Of a stretch of 64,000 nt of DNA, positions 33,150 through 43,624 are shown piece by piece. The notes under the pieces were generated by a model. It was not told the DNA's origin. It saw only the letters and a program-made list of their open reading frames with translations, and searched no databases. Origin of the DNA: Adiantum capillus-veneris (taxonomy: Eukaryota; Streptophyta; Polypodiopsida; Polypodiales; Pteridaceae). The DNA is taken from positions 6,201,806-6,265,805 of the forward strand of contig CM043954.1 in assembly GCA_014529385.2 (NCBI GenBank). The letters run 5' to 3'. Numbering within the stretch: the first letter of the stretch is position 1; each line of letters starts with the position of its first letter. The position numbers and the translations under genes were made by a program.

Positions 33150-33910
33150 TCATCTCCTGCTTGGTATGAGGTTTACCATGTAATAGGGTAGCACATCATA
33201 GCCATCCTTATCGCAAAATTTTATCGTTGGGCTATCTGTAATGGTACAGACGTCCAATGTTGCTAGTATGTGTTTCCATTCCAGAGGTTCTAAGGCATCT
33301 TCAAGAAAAGGTTCTGAAATATAATCCTTGTCCTCAATCGCTCTTTCTAAGATGCATTCCTCTCTTTTCAGGCTTCCACAATGTGAAGCTCCGCACATCC
33401 ATAGCTCTTTTTTCTGCCCTAACCATGCTGAGAGTTCGGACCCTGCCAATGTAGCTGAATCAAACTCTTCCACTGGTGTCTGGTTCACATCCTTGTAACT
33501 ATGGTCTTTTAGGTATATTTTGGTTGTAGTCTCCCCTCGCCTGAGGTATATGTGGTCATAACCCCAATCCTGGACCATCTTTAATTGTCTCATGAATTGT
33601 CTTCCCAAGATGATCTTGTAATTGTTCTTTTTGTCGAAATCAACTATTGCAAATGTATGCTCATACTCGATTCCGCAAGAGGTAACAATTACTTTTTCTA
33701 AAAGTCCTAGAGGCTTTTCCATAAATCCATCTGCCAATTGCAATTTCATTCTAGTAGCTCTTAAAGCCGGTTTTCCCCATTTTTTCTATATTTCTTTGGT
33801 GGCGATAGCGACTCCCGCTCCACTGTCAAGAATAGCTTTGGATACTACTCCCTGGAATTCTACTGGTAGTGTGGTATTTCCATCTTCTCCCTCGCAATAT
33901 TCTCCAACCT
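33150..33910 (-). pseudogene. Element 2 protease (canonical position)
   Basis: The minus-strand frame reads GVVSKAILDSGAGVAIATKEI near 33855-33790, with the retropepsin D-S-G, then a TAG stop, then an open run 33749-33150 with EYEHTFAIVDFDKKNNYKIILGRQFMRQ, the hydrophobic-LG block of the same fold. It ends in an acidic linker (VEEFDSATLAGSELSAW). The order protease-RT-RNase H-integrase is thus normal, and the extra retropepsin at 28120-29664 is additional. Confidence 0.8.
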
Positions 33911-34684
33911 TGTTTAAAGGTACTTGCCTACTATTTAGTTGAGGCTTGTCCAATTCTGTGATCCCTTCTTGAAGCTTTGAGGTAGGGTCTTTTACTCCAA
34001 ATTTTTCTAAGCATTTGCCTATGGTGGTTCACATGTTTGGTCGCAACCTCAGGAGTTCGGCTAACGTGATTGTGCATGCCACAGGTGTGGACAATAACTC
34101 AATCAACCCTCATGAATCCATTACTCTGTTAGGAGAAAGTCTTTGAGATAGGATTGCTCTCACCTCAGACTTAGCTTCATACTCCCCTAGGTAAGAGGGT
34201 AAAGTTTTTTGCGAGTCTGGTTGGATGTGCCCCAAACGAATTGAACCCTGGTCCCCCCCTTGTGAGTGCATATCAAAGTTCATTTGTATACTGCCTCAAA
34301 TTCTTCAATGGGAGATAAGATCTCATTTTTCTCCTTTCTAGTGCTATTTATTTGGTGGTTCACCCTGTTAGCTTCATTTGCTTCCGGGATTTGCTTCCAC
34401 GGATCATCTAGACTGTTACAATCCTTACCCATTTCTACCAATGTTTTAGGCTGGAAACCATCAATTGTCTCATCTGTTGCATTTGGCACTATGATAGGTT
34501 CTCTCCTAGACTCAGAGGCAGTCGTGAGTCTCTCCTTCGTGTCTACTTATTTCTCTAGAGTTGGTTTGATAGGGGTTGGAGCTGGTACCTCGTGCCAACT
34601 TGCAAGTCTACCAAGCGGATTTTCTATCAAGGATTGGGCTGTTTCAATCATCTTTCGACACATTTTCAACCTCTATTTTTCTAT
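33911..34684 (-). other. Decayed gag-protease linker of element 2
   Basis: No frame on the minus strand can be followed for long and no motif is recognised. It connects the end of the gag frame (stop at 34685) to the protease. The plus-strand frames here (for example 34266-34694) are antisense shadows. Confidence 0.5.
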
Positions 34685-37600
34685 TTATGCATAAGGATAA
34701 GTCATCCATCTTTGCTCTTGATTTTGGTTGTTTTTTAGTCTGGCTTCGTTTGCTTTTAAAAGTGCGTCCAGCTGCTCATTTACTTTTTCTACCAGCATTG
34801 ATCCTCCCGATCCTGCGCTTTTGGGTTCTACCATTTCCTTGGCTCCTTTGGTTGTAGGAGCGTATGAACTTAAACTAGTTAGATCCTCCAACCGCTCCAA
34901 TCTATCCTTTGTGTGTTTTAACTCCTCGGATAGAGCCGTTTGCTCTCGTTCTCTCCTGGATTTCATTCGTGCCTTTCTAGCTTTCCAAGTGCTTCTTTGA
35001 GTTTTCATTTCTGCACTTGGGACATCGATATTTGGCTCTTCAATTATGGGTTCGTTTGTCATTCTTTGAGCTTGTGCTTGTGTCACTGCTTGAATAGGTA
35101 TTACTGTCTTGTTTTCTGACCCCCCCACTGGAAGGCACTACTTCTAGCATGTTCAAAATAGTTTTTACTCCTTTGCTTGGGTTCTTAGGGCAATCAGGAA
35201 TCAAGTGAGTAATTCCACACTCGTTGCAATACGCGTTGACTCTAATGATTTCATCATGAGGACAATCCCTTAGCCAATGATCTCCGCCAGACTTGTAACA
35301 CGGTCCCCTAGGCTGTTGAGGTGCTCCTTGAGCTCCTCTCTATTGGTACGCATGCCTCTGCCCGCCCATGCCTCCGTTGGCTATAAACAACAGTGTTCGT
35401 TCATCCAGGATGTATCTTCCTTCTCTTGATGCCTATGCAAGTGTTGGTGGCCCTGTATTTCCAATCATGCTCCAAGGTTCTGGCATTGTGGGTTCTTCCG
35501 GTGGATAATAGACAGGATTTGCTGCATATCCATTGGAATCTTCGTAATATGCATGCATAGGTACCAAAGCCTTCTCTTTTGGTTTGTTTACCGTTGGTGT
35601 GTATCTTATGCCGACTGGTCGTAATCCTGGTAGGGGTGGTCGTTGCCCCAATACTGGTTGTGGTCTTTCAACACCTACAGGTCTTGGTAGGTTACCTGCT
35701 TGATACCTAGGCATCAATGGAAGTTGAGGAGATGCTACCTGAGCTTGGGGAGCATAAGGTCGCTCTCTCACATATCCCTTGTTATAATAACATTCCTCCA
35801 TCACATGGTTTGTCCATTTTTGTTCAATTGCACACCACTTCGGCTGCTTAGCCTGAGGCTTGGCATACATATTAATTTTTTTTAGCACTTCCTCCACAAG
35901 CTGCTCATGGCTTACAGCTACTTCTCCTTTCGGTGTTGTCTTAGCGGAATTGCTTCCACTTTGTTGTGAGGATGAATCATCATCTAGATCCTTGAATTCA
36001 TCCTCCTTGTAGACCGCACAATTGTCTACAAGGTAAAGAGCCTTCTTAGTTAACTCATTTAATGTTGTAATCCTCTTCATATGTAAGTCCTTCTAGAGAT
36101 CTGCGTTCCTTAGTCCTTGAATAAGTATAAGCATAAGTTTGGACTGAGTTGGGAGTTCTTCCACAGGGCAGAACTTCACATATCTTTTTAGTCGTAGGGT
36201 TTCCTTTAGCACAGATTCCCTTTCTTTCTATTTGAATTTATGGATTTGTGAGACTGTATTATGAGCTATCCCCCTTTGTGAGAATTCCTCAATAAACTCG
36301 TCAAAAACCTCCTCCATAGACTCAAAATCTCTATGCTCCACAGAGTCCGACCAAGTGGCGGCATCCTCTTTTAGGGTAATTCCAAACCCTGCAAATTGAG
36401 TAGGGAAGTCCAAAACTTCTTCAGCTCTAATTACACGCACAAAGGCTGCTACATAATCCCTAGGATCTCTGTTTCCTGTGTATTTCTTGTTTACCCATTT
36501 TTGCATCTGAGAAGGTCTAATTCTACGATGGTCTACAAATCTCATCACTGGTTCTCCTCGTCCTACTCGATATACCTCCTCTGGCCTTCGTTAGTGGGAG
36601 GGTTCCTCTCCCAGAGGTGCTCCTAAGCCATAATTTTTTACCGTTCTTGCAAGAGGTGGTTCATCTCTTCGAACTCTTTCTATGGGTTGTCTTCCGGGCT
36701 CTGCCGACTCTTGAGTTTTTGGCTTACTCTCGCCTTGATTCTGTGAATAGAGTGGTGGTTCTTGTAAATCTCTTAGCCCTCGTGTGGCTGGATAACCATC
36801 TTTGTTTCGTTCTTGTTCTAATGTCGCACTTTGTTGAAGCCATGCCTGCAATGATGGTTGGGTTGCTTGTTGGTTCTGGTAGTTGAACATCTCTTGTCGG
36901 TTAGAATGTGATGTCTTGTACTCCTCTGAAAATGGGTTTGTTGACTTGCTAGGGGTATAGGTGGACCTTGGTACTTCTTCGGGGGTATATGTTGATGTTT
37001 CTGGAACTGTTGCCTTTTCTACCTCCTCCGGGAGAATTCGTTTATATTCTCACCCGTACCTGTCAACAAAAGTGATATCCTTGTCCATAGAAATTTCATA
37101 AGAGAACAAGTAAAGAACCTTGTTTTTGCTTAATTCATTTGGGTAGGGTTCTTTGCATCGAAAATAAGAGACTACTCCCTCGCTCTCATGCTTGTAAATT
37201 CCCACATTCTCACTATAGGTAGAGACCCTGGTTGTTTTTTTATCATACATAAAAAGAGCTCCAGGTTGATCAATTTTTGGAGGCGGCTCTTGAGCCTCTG
37301 AGACCATTTTTCCTTTTGCCACATTATCTCCATATCTGTTGTAATCCTCAGGGTTACTAACTATCAGATAGTGGTTCCCCTTTTCGTCTCGAAATCTATC
37401 TCCATCATCATAGACTCGAATTATCTCCAGTCTCTGAGAAGGTCTTTCCTCTATACAAATACACTTGCGTCCCCGATAGTCAGAATAAACTAGGGCTCCC
37501 CTAGAGTTTGTTCCTTCTAAGACGATTATAGTGAACTTGGCATTGTTCAAAGGGTTTTGGGAGGTACTTCCTCCTAGCATTGGTCCTTCACTGGAGAAAC

Positions 37601-37808
37601 CTCCTAGCTGTTGACTTACCATCATGAAGGACTTATCTGATGAAGTATCAGTATCACTACCTTCCTCAATGATTGGGGCTAATGGATCCAACCTTGCCTG
37701 GGTTATACTTTCTTCAATGGATACGAAGCTACCCTGATCACCTGCCACTTTTTGGTCTCTTGGAAATTCATCAAACTTAGCAATGCAATTTATCACAAAT
37801 CCAACCAC
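34685..37808 (-). pseudogene. Element 2 N-terminal extension plus gag with two zinc knuckles
   Basis: A single frame runs from 37808 to about 35140 with six stops (TGA 37050, TAA 36591, TAG 36228, TAG 36093, TAG 35433, TAG 35340), then shifts to 35128-34685. The first 250 codons (VYDDGDRFRDEKGNHYLIV, YFRCKEPYPNELSKNK) form an extension I cannot assign; Ogre-type elements also carry an extra ORF before gag. The gag core follows (WVNKKYTGNRDPRDYVAAF, EDAATWSDSVEHRDFESM). Two knuckles lie near 35310-35180: CYKSGGDHWLRDC (one Cys replaced by Ser) and CNECGITHLIPDC. The tail is a charged coiled coil. Each stop is one C-to-T change from a Gln or Arg codon. Confidence 0.78.
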
Positions 37809-38194
37809 TCACCTGGCAACGGATCAGTTTCCGCTCAACTTCTTGCCTTGCTCTGTTGAATATACCTGTACACAAGCGTTTAATTTTGGCAATCGAATCA
37901 AAGCATTTAACCACTAGAGGTGGTCTTATTAATGATTGGTATAACTGGTGGGTTAACCTCAACCACTACTGTACTCTATACACTTCAGATGTTCTTGATT
38001 AGGCCTGCCAATCTGGAATTGTACACCACCCAAGTGTTTATCAGTATAGAGGTAAAGTCTTAATTCCATCTTTGCTCTGTCAAAAGGGTCAGACAAAGTC
38101 CAATTTCACTTATGGAAGAAGTTTTGGAACCCTTAAGTCAATTAGAACCTCCTAGTAGGTCCACTGTTTAATTGTGTCCAAGAAATGACCCAGT
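37809..38194 (-). other. Element 2 leader, gag-proximal part
   Basis: Lies between the palindromic array and the N-terminal extension of the gag frame. An upstream frame at 37962-37777 (RLTHQLYQSLIRPPLVV...) could be leader sequence or a decayed start. No motif is recognised. Confidence 0.45.
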
Positions 38195-38944
38195 AGACAT
38201 CCTACGCGTAGGATGTCTTTTTTGCTCTGTTTAAGCAAAATTTTCAATGTGGCTTTCCCTTGATGTGCTGATCTCACTAGTGTGTTTAATTTTTGGTTTG
38301 GACACCTATAAGCTGGCCAGCTGATCAAAATTTTGTTTCAGAAGACTAATGTTAGTTCTGATGATTTCACCAGTCCGAGAAGCTCCAAATTGGACCAAAC
38401 TTGACTAGGAGGTTTGTCTAAGACTATATGATAGCTTGGTGTGTCTCAAATAGGAATTTGGATTTTTCTTCATGCATTAGACATACTACGCGTAGGATGT
38501 CTTCTGCAACAGAATTTGACCAAACTTATCCCACAGCCGTTCCTTGGTTTGCTGAGCTCACTGGTGTGTTTATATTTGTGTTTGAATGTCAAAAGACCCC
38601 AAATTTAGCTATTCTAGCCTTTTTCAGTCAAAAATGCTAAAGTATGCTTAAACCCCAATTTCCTCACCCAATTGAGATGAAACCTTTCTCATGCACTCAA
38701 TAAATCATCTAGATCATGCTCATGAAGACATCCTGTGGTTTTGGTCTTAAAATAATGCCTTGGCACAATTTGGGTAGGATGTCTAGCAATTCCTGTCTTT
38801 TGGCCACAATCTATCAAGATATGGTCAATCTTCCACTTTCCAGGTGAAATTAGGGTAAAACCTACCTTCTTAACACTCTGGCCAACTCAGATTCTCCAAA
38901 TTCCTGCGAGATCACCCTGTATACATACTACGTGTAGGATGTCT
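38195..38944. repeat. Palindromic 24-bp sites in the 5' leader of element 2
   Basis: Sites at 38195-38218, 38479-38502 and 38921-38944, and a degenerate one whose halves are split (38725 and 38774-38784). The first is a perfect palindrome made of AGACATCCTACG and its exact complement CGTAGGATGTCT. Spacing is about 284, 246 and 196 bases. The sequence between sites is weakly repeated (for example a shared TGAGCTCACTGGTGTGTTTA-like stretch). It is the same family of sites as 15466-16318. Confidence 0.88.
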
Positions 38945-39430
38945 TCTGTCTTAAATATTAATTTTTCTCTGTCAGTGGGCTTCCCTATGCTCAACAACTC
39001 TCTCAGAAATACTCACAGAAACTTTTGGACTTCAGTTCAGCTTCTAAACACAAATCACCATCTTTTACAACTCTTTGATGAGCCTAACAGCAAATAGCAT
39101 GCACGAAGTGCTCCAGATCATAAATCATGATGTCCTACTTACCCTACTCCTACTCATCATGTGAGATGGTGATTTTGGTGTCTCGATTTCTTCCTGGTCT
39201 CCCCGGACTCTCAAGCTATCCTTTCACGCCTCTACCACTCCAACTCCTACTCTCCTACCTAATACTACCTAAGTCAAAGGATCTAGGCCAGACACTCGCT
39301 CCCTAGACTCCTCCTAAGACCTAGAGAGTCCCTCACCCTCTGATCCTATCTAAATGTAAAATAAGACTCTGGCAATCCAGAGAATCCCTATCCTCAAGGA
39401 CTAGTCCCAGTCACCTACCTAGGGTTTTCG
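38945..39430 (-). other. Element 2 leader, PBS-proximal part
   Basis: No coding potential. Rich in CCTACT/CTCC-type pyrimidine runs near 39140-39360. It ends at the PBS. Confidence 0.5.
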
Positions 39431-39445
39431 TCCCCGGCAACGGCG
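39431..39445 (-). promoter_or_regulatory. Primer binding site of element 2 (tRNA-Asp-like)
   Basis: The minus strand reads CGCCGTTGCCGGGGA directly after the LTR end ...CATCA. It is the core of the PBS seen in Athila-type elements, close to the complement of the 3' end of plant tRNA-Asp. The usual leading TGG is not evident, so the exact LTR/PBS border could shift by a few bases. Confidence 0.75.
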
Positions 39446-40364
39446 TGATGGACATCAGCATAGCGAGAACTCACCTAACAAGATTTGTCAGCTAAGGACG
39501 AAGCTCGACCCGTAGGTACATGGAAGCAAGCATAGGGTGTCAATCTACACTCGACCGACTATTGACTACTTCCTACAGAGGTCTCTACCCAATGTCTAAG
39601 TTACAGCCTCAAAAGTACACAGGAGGAGATTTCCTTCAACGCTTCCAAGAGCCAAATACCCATCAGACTTTCTCGAAACGCGACGAAACTTGAGGGAAAT
39701 CCTATTAACACCAATAGGCCGCTCTCCCTAAGGTCCGCGACCCAAAACCCTACCCAAAAACAACCGGTGCAAAATCACGTAGGATATCTGACAGGTTTTT
39801 GCAGGTCGACGTTTCCAAAAACTAAGGTGCTTAATTTGTAGCTCTACTCATTGCGAACGCGTGGATATACTGAAATGCGAAAACAGACACCATATGCTCA
39901 CCGAATCACCAGAAATAGCTTGCGGGTCAATCTCGTGAAGCCGGGCCGTACGCACGCAATGTAAGTGTTGGCGCATAGCTCTCTCCGGGGGAAACACACT
40001 GCACTTCTCCGCACTCGATTCCGACCACCAGTGTGCACGTAGCGTCAAGATAAACTCTCACTCTCTCTCGTACACAGAATACACTCTCCACAGACACTTG
40101 ATAAAAATCAAAAGAGGGTTCTTCATTAAGGTAAAAATTTGGTATAAATACCTTTCAATTACAATATCTCAAGTTCCAAAGTAAAATCTTACTCAGTCTA
40201 ATGGCAAAAATAATATACAAAATTGGAAACTTCTGCAAGCCCCAAGTGTTAACAAATGAAATTACAGGTTTTTTTTCTTAATCGGGGAATGACTACATAG
40301 GATTTCTTTCTTTCCGTAGTCCGCCAGTCTTTAGTTGAGTGTAGCTGCCAGTCTTCTGCTAACA
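39446..40364 (-). repeat. Element 2 LTR, full length (5' LTR)
   Basis: Begins TGATGGACATC next to the PBS and ends CTGCTAACA. Its last 733 bases match 11075-11806; the first 186 have no partner in the window. It contains GGTATAAATACC at about 40140. Five bases GCAAC follow, the expected TSD, but the left partner is lost. Confidence 0.85.
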
Positions 40365-40666
40365 GCAACTACAAGATCTTTGTTAATAATCTCATGGTTA
40401 GGAGAGAATAGGTCAACCCCCACTCTTAAGTATTGCTCCAGTTTTATCACGGACTCAATAGAGGAGGAAAATATCAAATGAAGTGCCATCGATGGAGTCT
40501 ACCCCACCAACACTTGATGCCACATTCCAAGAACTTGAGATGGAAAAAATGTTGGATGTCTTCTTTCACATGGACCCCATCATTGGAATCCAAGGTAGAG
40601 AAAGCATTCATAAGATTTATCATGTAAATTGTTTGCGTCTTTTATTCTCTATAAGACCTGCATGGA

Positions 40667-40926
40667 AGCAGGTTTGGGTAGGAAGTATTCTCATGGAGGG
40701 TTTTGGTGGTGCAAGTGATTGGGGCTCATTTCTATTATTGGAATGGAGCACTCCTCATCACTACATCAGGATACTTGTATTTTATGACTAGTTACCTTGC
40801 TTAAGTGTCTATCCACTTGGAAACAGGTTTTGATAAGAAGCATCCTCGTGGAGGATTTAGGAGCAATTGCTTGGGGCTCCTTTCTATTGTTGGAAAGGAG
40901 CGCTCCTCATCATTACACTGATTCAT
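40667..40926. repeat. Diverged 154-bp tandem duplication
   Basis: The stretch from AAGCAGGTTTGGGTAGGAAG at 40667 recurs from about 40821 (AACAGGTTTTGATAAGAAG), sharing CATGGAGG/CGTGGAGG, TTGGGGCTC and GAGCACTCCTCATCA-type blocks. It lies in otherwise unassigned sequence (40370-41013) with no convincing gene; the plus frame 40483-40791 has no known motif. Confidence 0.7.
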
Positions 40927-41013
40927 GCTATTTTGATTTTTGCTTTTAGCTACATATCCCTTTTGTCAAGGTATTAATGTTTCTTGAAGGGCCCTTGATG
41001 TTGCTCATAGGGT

Positions 41014-41208
41014 GCGTGATGATGTGATAATCATGTAGTGGGGTCAAAACTAGGCAAATAGGGGGCTTGGTGATTACCCAACACTTCCCTTTTCTTGGGT
41101 CTAACCTTTGCAAACAAACTTCAATTTAGTTAATATGTTGGGGGTAACATCGTAGCATAGCTCAAATGATAAACAATAATTGTCAATCCGAAGAGATTAT
41201 CTACCCGT
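41014..41208. repeat. R1 repeat, unit A, left part
   Basis: Starts TGATGATGTGATAATCATG and runs to the insertion point of element 5. It aligns with 50852-51045 (shared blocks CACTTC-CTTTTCTTGG, TTTGCAAACAAAC, GTAGCATAGCTC-AATGA). The unit resumes at 49903 on the other side of element 5. Confidence 0.8.
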
Positions 41209-42356
41209 TGTGAGCAGGATGGAAACACACACAACGCCTCTATAATGACCCGACACACACTCTTGGGATGATACACACACACACAAATTATGGGGCACCA
41301 CTCGGCTTACACAACCAGCCTGGCCGAGACAGGAAACACACAGACGGAGTGAGAAGAGAGAGATTTCCCACTTGCCTACTCAACACTCACACATACACAC
41401 ACACACACACACTCTAAATTCAGCTCAAAGGAGCCTCAAAGGAGGAAAATTGCTGTTGTTTAGACCCAATGAAGCTCGTCCCAACACCAATGGGGCAAAT
41501 AGTTTACACAGTATTGAGGAAATACACCAGATACAACCACAAAGTTAAGCAGAGGCTTCACTCACCGGAGAAGATTACACAGAAAAACAGCAGAAAATCT
41601 GTGAGGAATTTGGAAAAATGGACAGCGCCATTGCGTCCGGAATGCCCAAAAACCCCAGTCTACAATGTCAAAGTGCTCAAATCCGACCTCGGATGAGCAG
41701 TTTAGGGCCAAAAAATGCTCCAAAAACACACTTGCGGCTGTTCCTCCTCTCTTCTCCACGTTTTTTCTAGTCTTCTCTCTGTTTTTTCAGTTCCCACACT
41801 TAGATTTATTAGTCGGGCACCCTTGGCCTTTTAGATGACCTCAAACGGACCCTGAACAGGCCAAAAACTGACCTCGCAGTGCATAGTTGTCACCTTTTTG
41901 CATCATCCGCACACCTGGCACTCATTTCTTTTCAATAATGTGTCTCGCAACCACGTGAAGTGGCTCCAAAAATTGGTCCTAATGATGACCTTTCTGCATA
42001 CCTCTCACAAGAAAACACCCACGTTGTGTCCGTATTCATCCACGTGCAAATATTGACCCCGTTCGACCTCCTGACGCCATTCGATGCCATTTGACGCACC
42101 TGCTTACCTCATGTCGTCGGCCCGCGGATAGCTTCCTCGAGAAGTTTTACGCACTACCAACTCCTCCTTATTGTAGAAAAAACACAGTGGTACTGGTAAT
42201 AGTGAAAATCGATGCACTATGTACACCCTGTCCTACCTGTACACATGTGGGCCCCACGTAACCACCTGGCTCTGAAAAATGGGCAATTCTTTATTCGATG
42301 CACCATGCATGTGTATGTACATATGCGCAATCCCTTGCTCCAAAAAACTCCTAAAA
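41209..42356 (-). repeat. Element 5 LTR (3' LTR)
   Basis: Colinear with 48755-49898 with scattered substitutions. (CA)n tracts lie at 41270-41284 and 41394-41412. Its inner end reads CTCCTAAAA where the right copy reads CTCCTGACA, so the terminal CA is mutated. Plus frames such as 41469-41696 recur in the other LTR and are not genes. Confidence 0.9.
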
Positions 42357-42361
42357 TAATT

Positions 42362-42377
42362 TGCCCATCCCCTAGCC
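42362..42377 (-). promoter_or_regulatory. Candidate polypurine tract of element 5
   Basis: The minus strand reads GCTAGGGGATGGGCAA shortly before the 3' LTR. It is purine-rich but five bases away from the LTR edge, so it is less certain than the other PPTs in the window. Confidence 0.55.
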
Positions 42378-42384
42378 TGCTAGA

Positions 42385-43624
42385 TCATTCATGATCAGCA
42401 GCAGCAAAGAGAGATATGAGACTCGCCGCATCACAGGTCTCCTCATCCCTCACCAACACTGCTTGATCCACAGACAGCTCATCTTGCTCCACCATCATCA
42501 ATCTAGCATGATACAATTTAAGACGCAATCCATTTACCCTTGACTTATGTAGAACACCATCAAGGTTAGCCAGCTGATATGTGTCATTTGGAAAACACTC
42601 CACTACCTTGAAAGGGCCTTCCCACTTAATTTGAAACTTCTTTTGGAAGGTGTTGTCGAGCTTACTGTTGTAGCGCAAAACCAAGTCATGTTTCTTGATA
42701 CCCTTACTTTTGACCTTTTCATTTATCTTTGCCAAAGCCTTATCCTGCATCTGCCCATAATGCTCTAATGCACTCATCCTATCCAAATGGACCTCTTGTA
42801 ACTGCAAGAGCCTCTCTTTGAATGCACCACTAGGCGGCCCAAGCAACTTCTCTAACATCTTGCGCAGGCAACTCTACCTCCACAGGCAATAGTGCTTCCT
42901 TTCCATACACCAAATGAAATGGAGTAAACCTTGTACCTGTCTTCACCGAAGTACGGTAAGCCCATAATGCACTAGGCAATTCCAAATCCCGATTATTTCC
43001 TTGGTGCTCTGTCACTTTAGAAAGAATTTGTACCAACTCACCATTGAATATTTCATTTAAGCCATTACATTGCGGGTAATAAGGAGTGGTATGCTGGTGC
43101 CTAATCTTCATCTTTGTGCATAAGAAGTCTAGCAGTTTAGCTCTAAATCCTGGCCCCTTATCTGAAAGTAGCTCTAATGACACCCCAAACTTGCAACATA
43201 TTTCATCATACAAAAATTTTGCCACATCCTTTGCAGTGATCTGTTTTACTGCTATAGCCTCTGCCCATCTAGAGAGATAGTCCACTGCCGTCAAGATATA
43301 GCTTTTGCCCCTGCTTGTGATAGGTAACGGGCCTATTGCATCAATCCCCCACTTTTCAAACACATCAAATGCCATAATGGTTTTTCGTAGCTCTGGCTTC
43401 AACACTCTCTTCCCAAATGCTTGACACCTATTGCAAGACCTACACCAATGGTGAACATCCTTGTGTGCAAACTAGGCCATACATACCCCTCTTGAAAAAT
43501 CTTATGCAAGGTGATCTTTAGAGCAAAAATAGCCACCACATGAGCCTTCATGATTCTCTTGCAACACTCTGTAAAGCTCCTCCCGCCAACGTACACGTCT
43601 CAACACGAGATCAGCCCCTTTCAT
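42385..43624 (-). pseudogene. Element 5 integrase
   Basis: The zinc-binding module ENHEGSCGG...HKDVHHWCRSCNRCQ lies at about 43550-43430, with its middle shifted to another frame (43596-43399) by two compensating indels. The core is open from 43405 to 42830: WGIDAIGPLPI (first D), LLSDKGPGF (second D) and CNGLNEIFNGEL (E). A further frameshift near 42850 leads to 42858-42385, which carries DLVLRYNSKLD and KFQIKWEGPFKVVECF, a GPY/F-type module, and a tail ending in SLFAAADHE. No chromodomain is present, as expected for Tat. All three catalytic residues are intact. Confidence 0.86.

Larger units (their letters stand above)
11075..40364 (-). mobile_element. Element 2: giant Athila/Tat-type Ty3/gypsy element carrying nested element 3
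   Basis: Left and right LTR copies (11075-11806 and 39446-40364) bracket minus-strand genes in retroelement order. Outside the right LTR the next bases are GCAAC, but the left LTR lacks its outer end and no matching TSD is present. Without element 3 the unit is about 19 kb. Between the LTRs, in element direction: PBS, palindromic leader, N-terminal extension plus gag, protease, RT, RNase H, integrase, post-integrase ORF with a second retropepsin-like domain, internal PPT, second palindromic leader, ORF X, PPT. Size, PBS and the extra ORFs resemble Athila/Ogre-type elements, but the arrangement is not one I can match to a named family. All genes are broken. Confidence 0.82.

Noticed and set aside
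41469-41696. 75-codon frame repeated at 49002-49229
   Set aside because: It lies in both LTRs of element 5, antisense to the element.
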